Part shown: positions 14,152 to 15,456 of the stretch, in pieces
Layout of the letters: every line of letters begins with the position of its first letter
Numbering within the stretch: position 1 is the first letter of the stretch
Origin: an uncultured Eubacteriales bacterium
GTDB lineage: Bacteria; Bacillota; Clostridia; Oscillospirales; Acutalibacteraceae
Assembly: GCA_934695425.1 (NCBI GenBank)
Contig: CAKUVH010000013.1
Span: 1-15,456 of the forward strand
DNA length: 15,456 bases
Direction: 5' to 3'
The notes under the pieces: model-generated
The model's database searches: none
The model's input: only the letters and a program-made list of their open reading frames with translations
What the model was told of the DNA's origin: nothing
Position numbers and translations under genes: made by a program

Positions 14152-15273
14152 ATGGCAAGATTTAAAAAAAGAACTGATGGCCGATATCAAGCTTCAATTT
14201 CGCTTGGTGTTGGTTCAAATGGTAAAATAGTAAGAAAATATATATATGCTAAGACAATAGCAGAATTAGAGGCAAAATTAGCAGAATCTAAAGTGCTTCA
14301 TTCGAAAGGTATCGATATTGTAAATAACTCGATGACCTTTAAAGAACTTAGTGAACTATGGTTCAAATTAACCAAATCCAATAAAGAATACAACACTCAA
14401 GTCAATGTTAGAAGAATATTAGAGCTACATATATACCCTATTCTTGGTCATTACACTGCAAAGAATATTAAAACATACAATATACAAGATTTAATTAACC
14501 TTTTGACTAGTAAAGGATACACTGACACTGCAAGAAAAGCACTACAATATATTAAAGCAATATTAGAATTAGGAGTATATAATGATATTTTGTTAAAGAA
14601 TGTTGCTAAACCTGTAAAATTGCCTACATTTAAATCAGAACCTCGTAGAGTTATAAACAACTTCGAACGTAACGTTATTGAAACAGTTGCACTTAATCAC
14701 AAGCACGGAGACATGATCATGACATTTCTATATACTGGAATGCGACGAGAAGAATTAATTGCTTTGACCAAGAAAGATATCGACTTTGAAAATAATTGCA
14801 TCATCATTAACAAAGCTATCAATTTTATACACAACCAAGCCGTTTTAAAAGCGACAAAAACAAAAAAGAATAGAACTATACCAATAACAACTAAAATTCA
14901 TAAAATACTCGAACGTCGTTGCAAGCAAAACAATATTTATTTATTTCCAATGTCAAATGGAAAAATGATGTCCGAAACATCATTTTCTGAAGCAATGCTT
15001 AGCTTTAGAAAAGCTTGTAACGATTATGTAGACGAATTAAATAAAACCATATCTGATAAAGATGCTCTTAATCCACACATTCATTTTACGGCTTACACAT
15101 TTAGACATACTTTTTGCACTTTTTTATACTATTCTGGACTAGGGATTAAAGAGGCTCAAGAAATCATGGGACATGCTTCTTCAAAAATGACACTAGATAT
15201 CTATACTCATCTTGATGCTGAACAAAATCAAAATATAACCACTAAATTAAATTATTATCTTAATAATATTTGA
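14152..15273 (+). CDS. int: Phage tyrosine-recombinase integrase
   Basis: A 373-residue integrase with an N-terminal arm-binding domain (MARFKKRTDGRYQASISLGV), a SAM-like core-binding domain (about 60-160) and a C-terminal catalytic domain. Catalytic residues: Arg198 (TGMRREEL), a Lys in KATKTKKNR, Arg318 in AYTFRHTF, His341 (IMGHAS) and nucleophile Tyr351 (DIYTHL). The usual His of the HxxR box is replaced by Tyr315. The ATG at 14152 has AGGAGGA seven bases upstream, whereas the open frame runs back to 14071 without a ribosome site. It lies at the prophage end, reading towards the tRNA-Thr gene, the usual place for an integrase next to its attachment site. Confidence 0.93.
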   Translation: MARFKKRTDGRYQASISLGVGSNGKIVRKYIYAKTIAELEAKLAESKVLHSKGIDIVNNSMTFKELSELWFKLTKSNKEYNTQVNVRRILELHIYPILGHYTAKNIKTYNIQDLINLLTSKGYTDTARKALQYIKAILELGVYNDILLKNVAKPVKLPTFKSEPRRVINNFERNVIETVALNHKHGDMIMTFLYTGMRREELIALTKKDIDFENNCIIINKAINFIHNQAVLKATKTKKNRTIPITTKIHKILERRCKQNNIYLFPMSNGKMMSETSFSEAMLSFRKACNDYVDELNKTISDKDALNPHIHFTAYTFRHTFCTFLYYSGLGIKEAQEIMGHASSKMTLDIYTHLDAEQNQNITTKLNYYLNNI

Positions 15274-15314
15274 CATCATTTTGACATCATAAGCAACGAA
15301 AAAATGATGTCAAA
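15269..15314. repeat. TTTGACATCAT repeats after the integrase gene
   Basis: Two tandem copies of TTTGACATCAT (15269-15279 and 15280-15290) are followed by an inverted copy ATGATGTCAAA (15304-15314). The first copy contains the integrase stop codon. The repeats lie between the integrase gene and the tRNA, where arm-type integrase sites are expected. A stem can also form, but the T tract is poor, so a terminator is less likely. Confidence 0.6.
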
Positions 15315-15354
15315 ACGTACAAAACGGAAAATAATTTATCAAAATTCAGCATTC

Positions 15355-15390
15355 AAAAAAGCTAGTCAAACAATTGATTTGACTAGCTTT
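15355..15390 (-). terminator. Terminator downstream of the tRNA-Thr gene
   Basis: AAAGCTAGTCAAA (15358-15370) and TTTGACTAGCTTT (15378-15390) form a perfect 13-bp stem with a seven-base loop. On the minus strand six Ts close it, so it should end transcription about 20 bases after the tRNA. On the plus strand a weaker T-rich tail could also stop the integrase transcript. Confidence 0.8.
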
Positions 15391-15405
15391 CGTTTATTTT
15401 CAATA

Positions 15406-15456
15406 TGGAGCTTCCAACGGGAGTCGAACCCGTGACCTCGTCCTTACCAAGGACGC
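15406..15456 (-). tRNA. tRNA-Thr(GGT), 3' part only
   Basis: The minus strand reads through the anticodon arm CGTCC-TTGGTAA-GGACG (anticodon GGT, Thr), the variable loop, the T arm ACGGG-TTCGACT-CCCGT, the 3' acceptor strand TGGAAGC, a discriminator T and an encoded CCA. The D arm and 5' acceptor lie beyond the window. The 3' ends of tRNA genes are common prophage attachment sites, and the integrase gene lies 132 bases away, so this is the probable host boundary. Confidence 0.9.

Overview
The window looks like one end of a temperate-phage (prophage) genome in a low-GC Gram-positive host, probably a clostridial or related anaerobic Bacillota. The evidence is AT-rich sequence, strong AGGAGG-type ribosome sites, consensus sigma-A promoters, and replication and lysogeny genes typical of Bacillota siphophages. 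The exact genus cannot be read from the sequence. The right edge is the 3' part of a host tRNA-Thr(GGT) gene, next to a tyrosine integrase, so the prophage end probably lies there. The other end is outside the window.

Right to left: tRNA-Thr (partial, minus); a terminator hairpin; tandem and inverted TTTGACATCAT repeats; integrase (plus); terminator; self-cleaving CI/LexA-type repressor (plus); a divergent operator/promoter region with repeated TTACTGAAC elements. A long minus-strand early operon follows: Cro-like regulator, Bro-N/ANT antirepressor, Xis-like protein, membrane-anchored LysM protein, two unknowns, DUF2800 Cas4-like nuclease, DUF2815 (probable ssDNA-binding) protein, family A DNA polymerase, minimal RNA ligase, an embedded regulatory cassette, a small unknown, P4/D5-type primase-helicase, a repeat cluster that may be an origin, a small unknown, a frameshifted VRR-NUC nuclease, a frameshifted SNF2 helicase, a two-CxxC zinc-ribbon protein, a coiled-coil protein and one gene cut by the left edge.

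Together the genes form the lysogeny switch plus a self-sufficient DNA replication and recombination module. No structural, packaging or lysis genes are present.

The most unusual part is a compact cassette at about 5272-5827. A consensus minus-strand promoter drives a 40-residue cationic ORF and an AbrB-type regulator, whose ribosome site lies in a hairpin. A second consensus promoter on the opposite strand drives a roughly 95-nt structured RNA that ends at a strong terminator overlapping the regulator's stop codon. The layout resembles convergent antisense-RNA loci, but neither protein looks like a known toxin. Also notable are seven TGGAACA elements beside the primase-helicase gene, and three frameshifts in two neighbouring genes that all fit the same one-base insertion.
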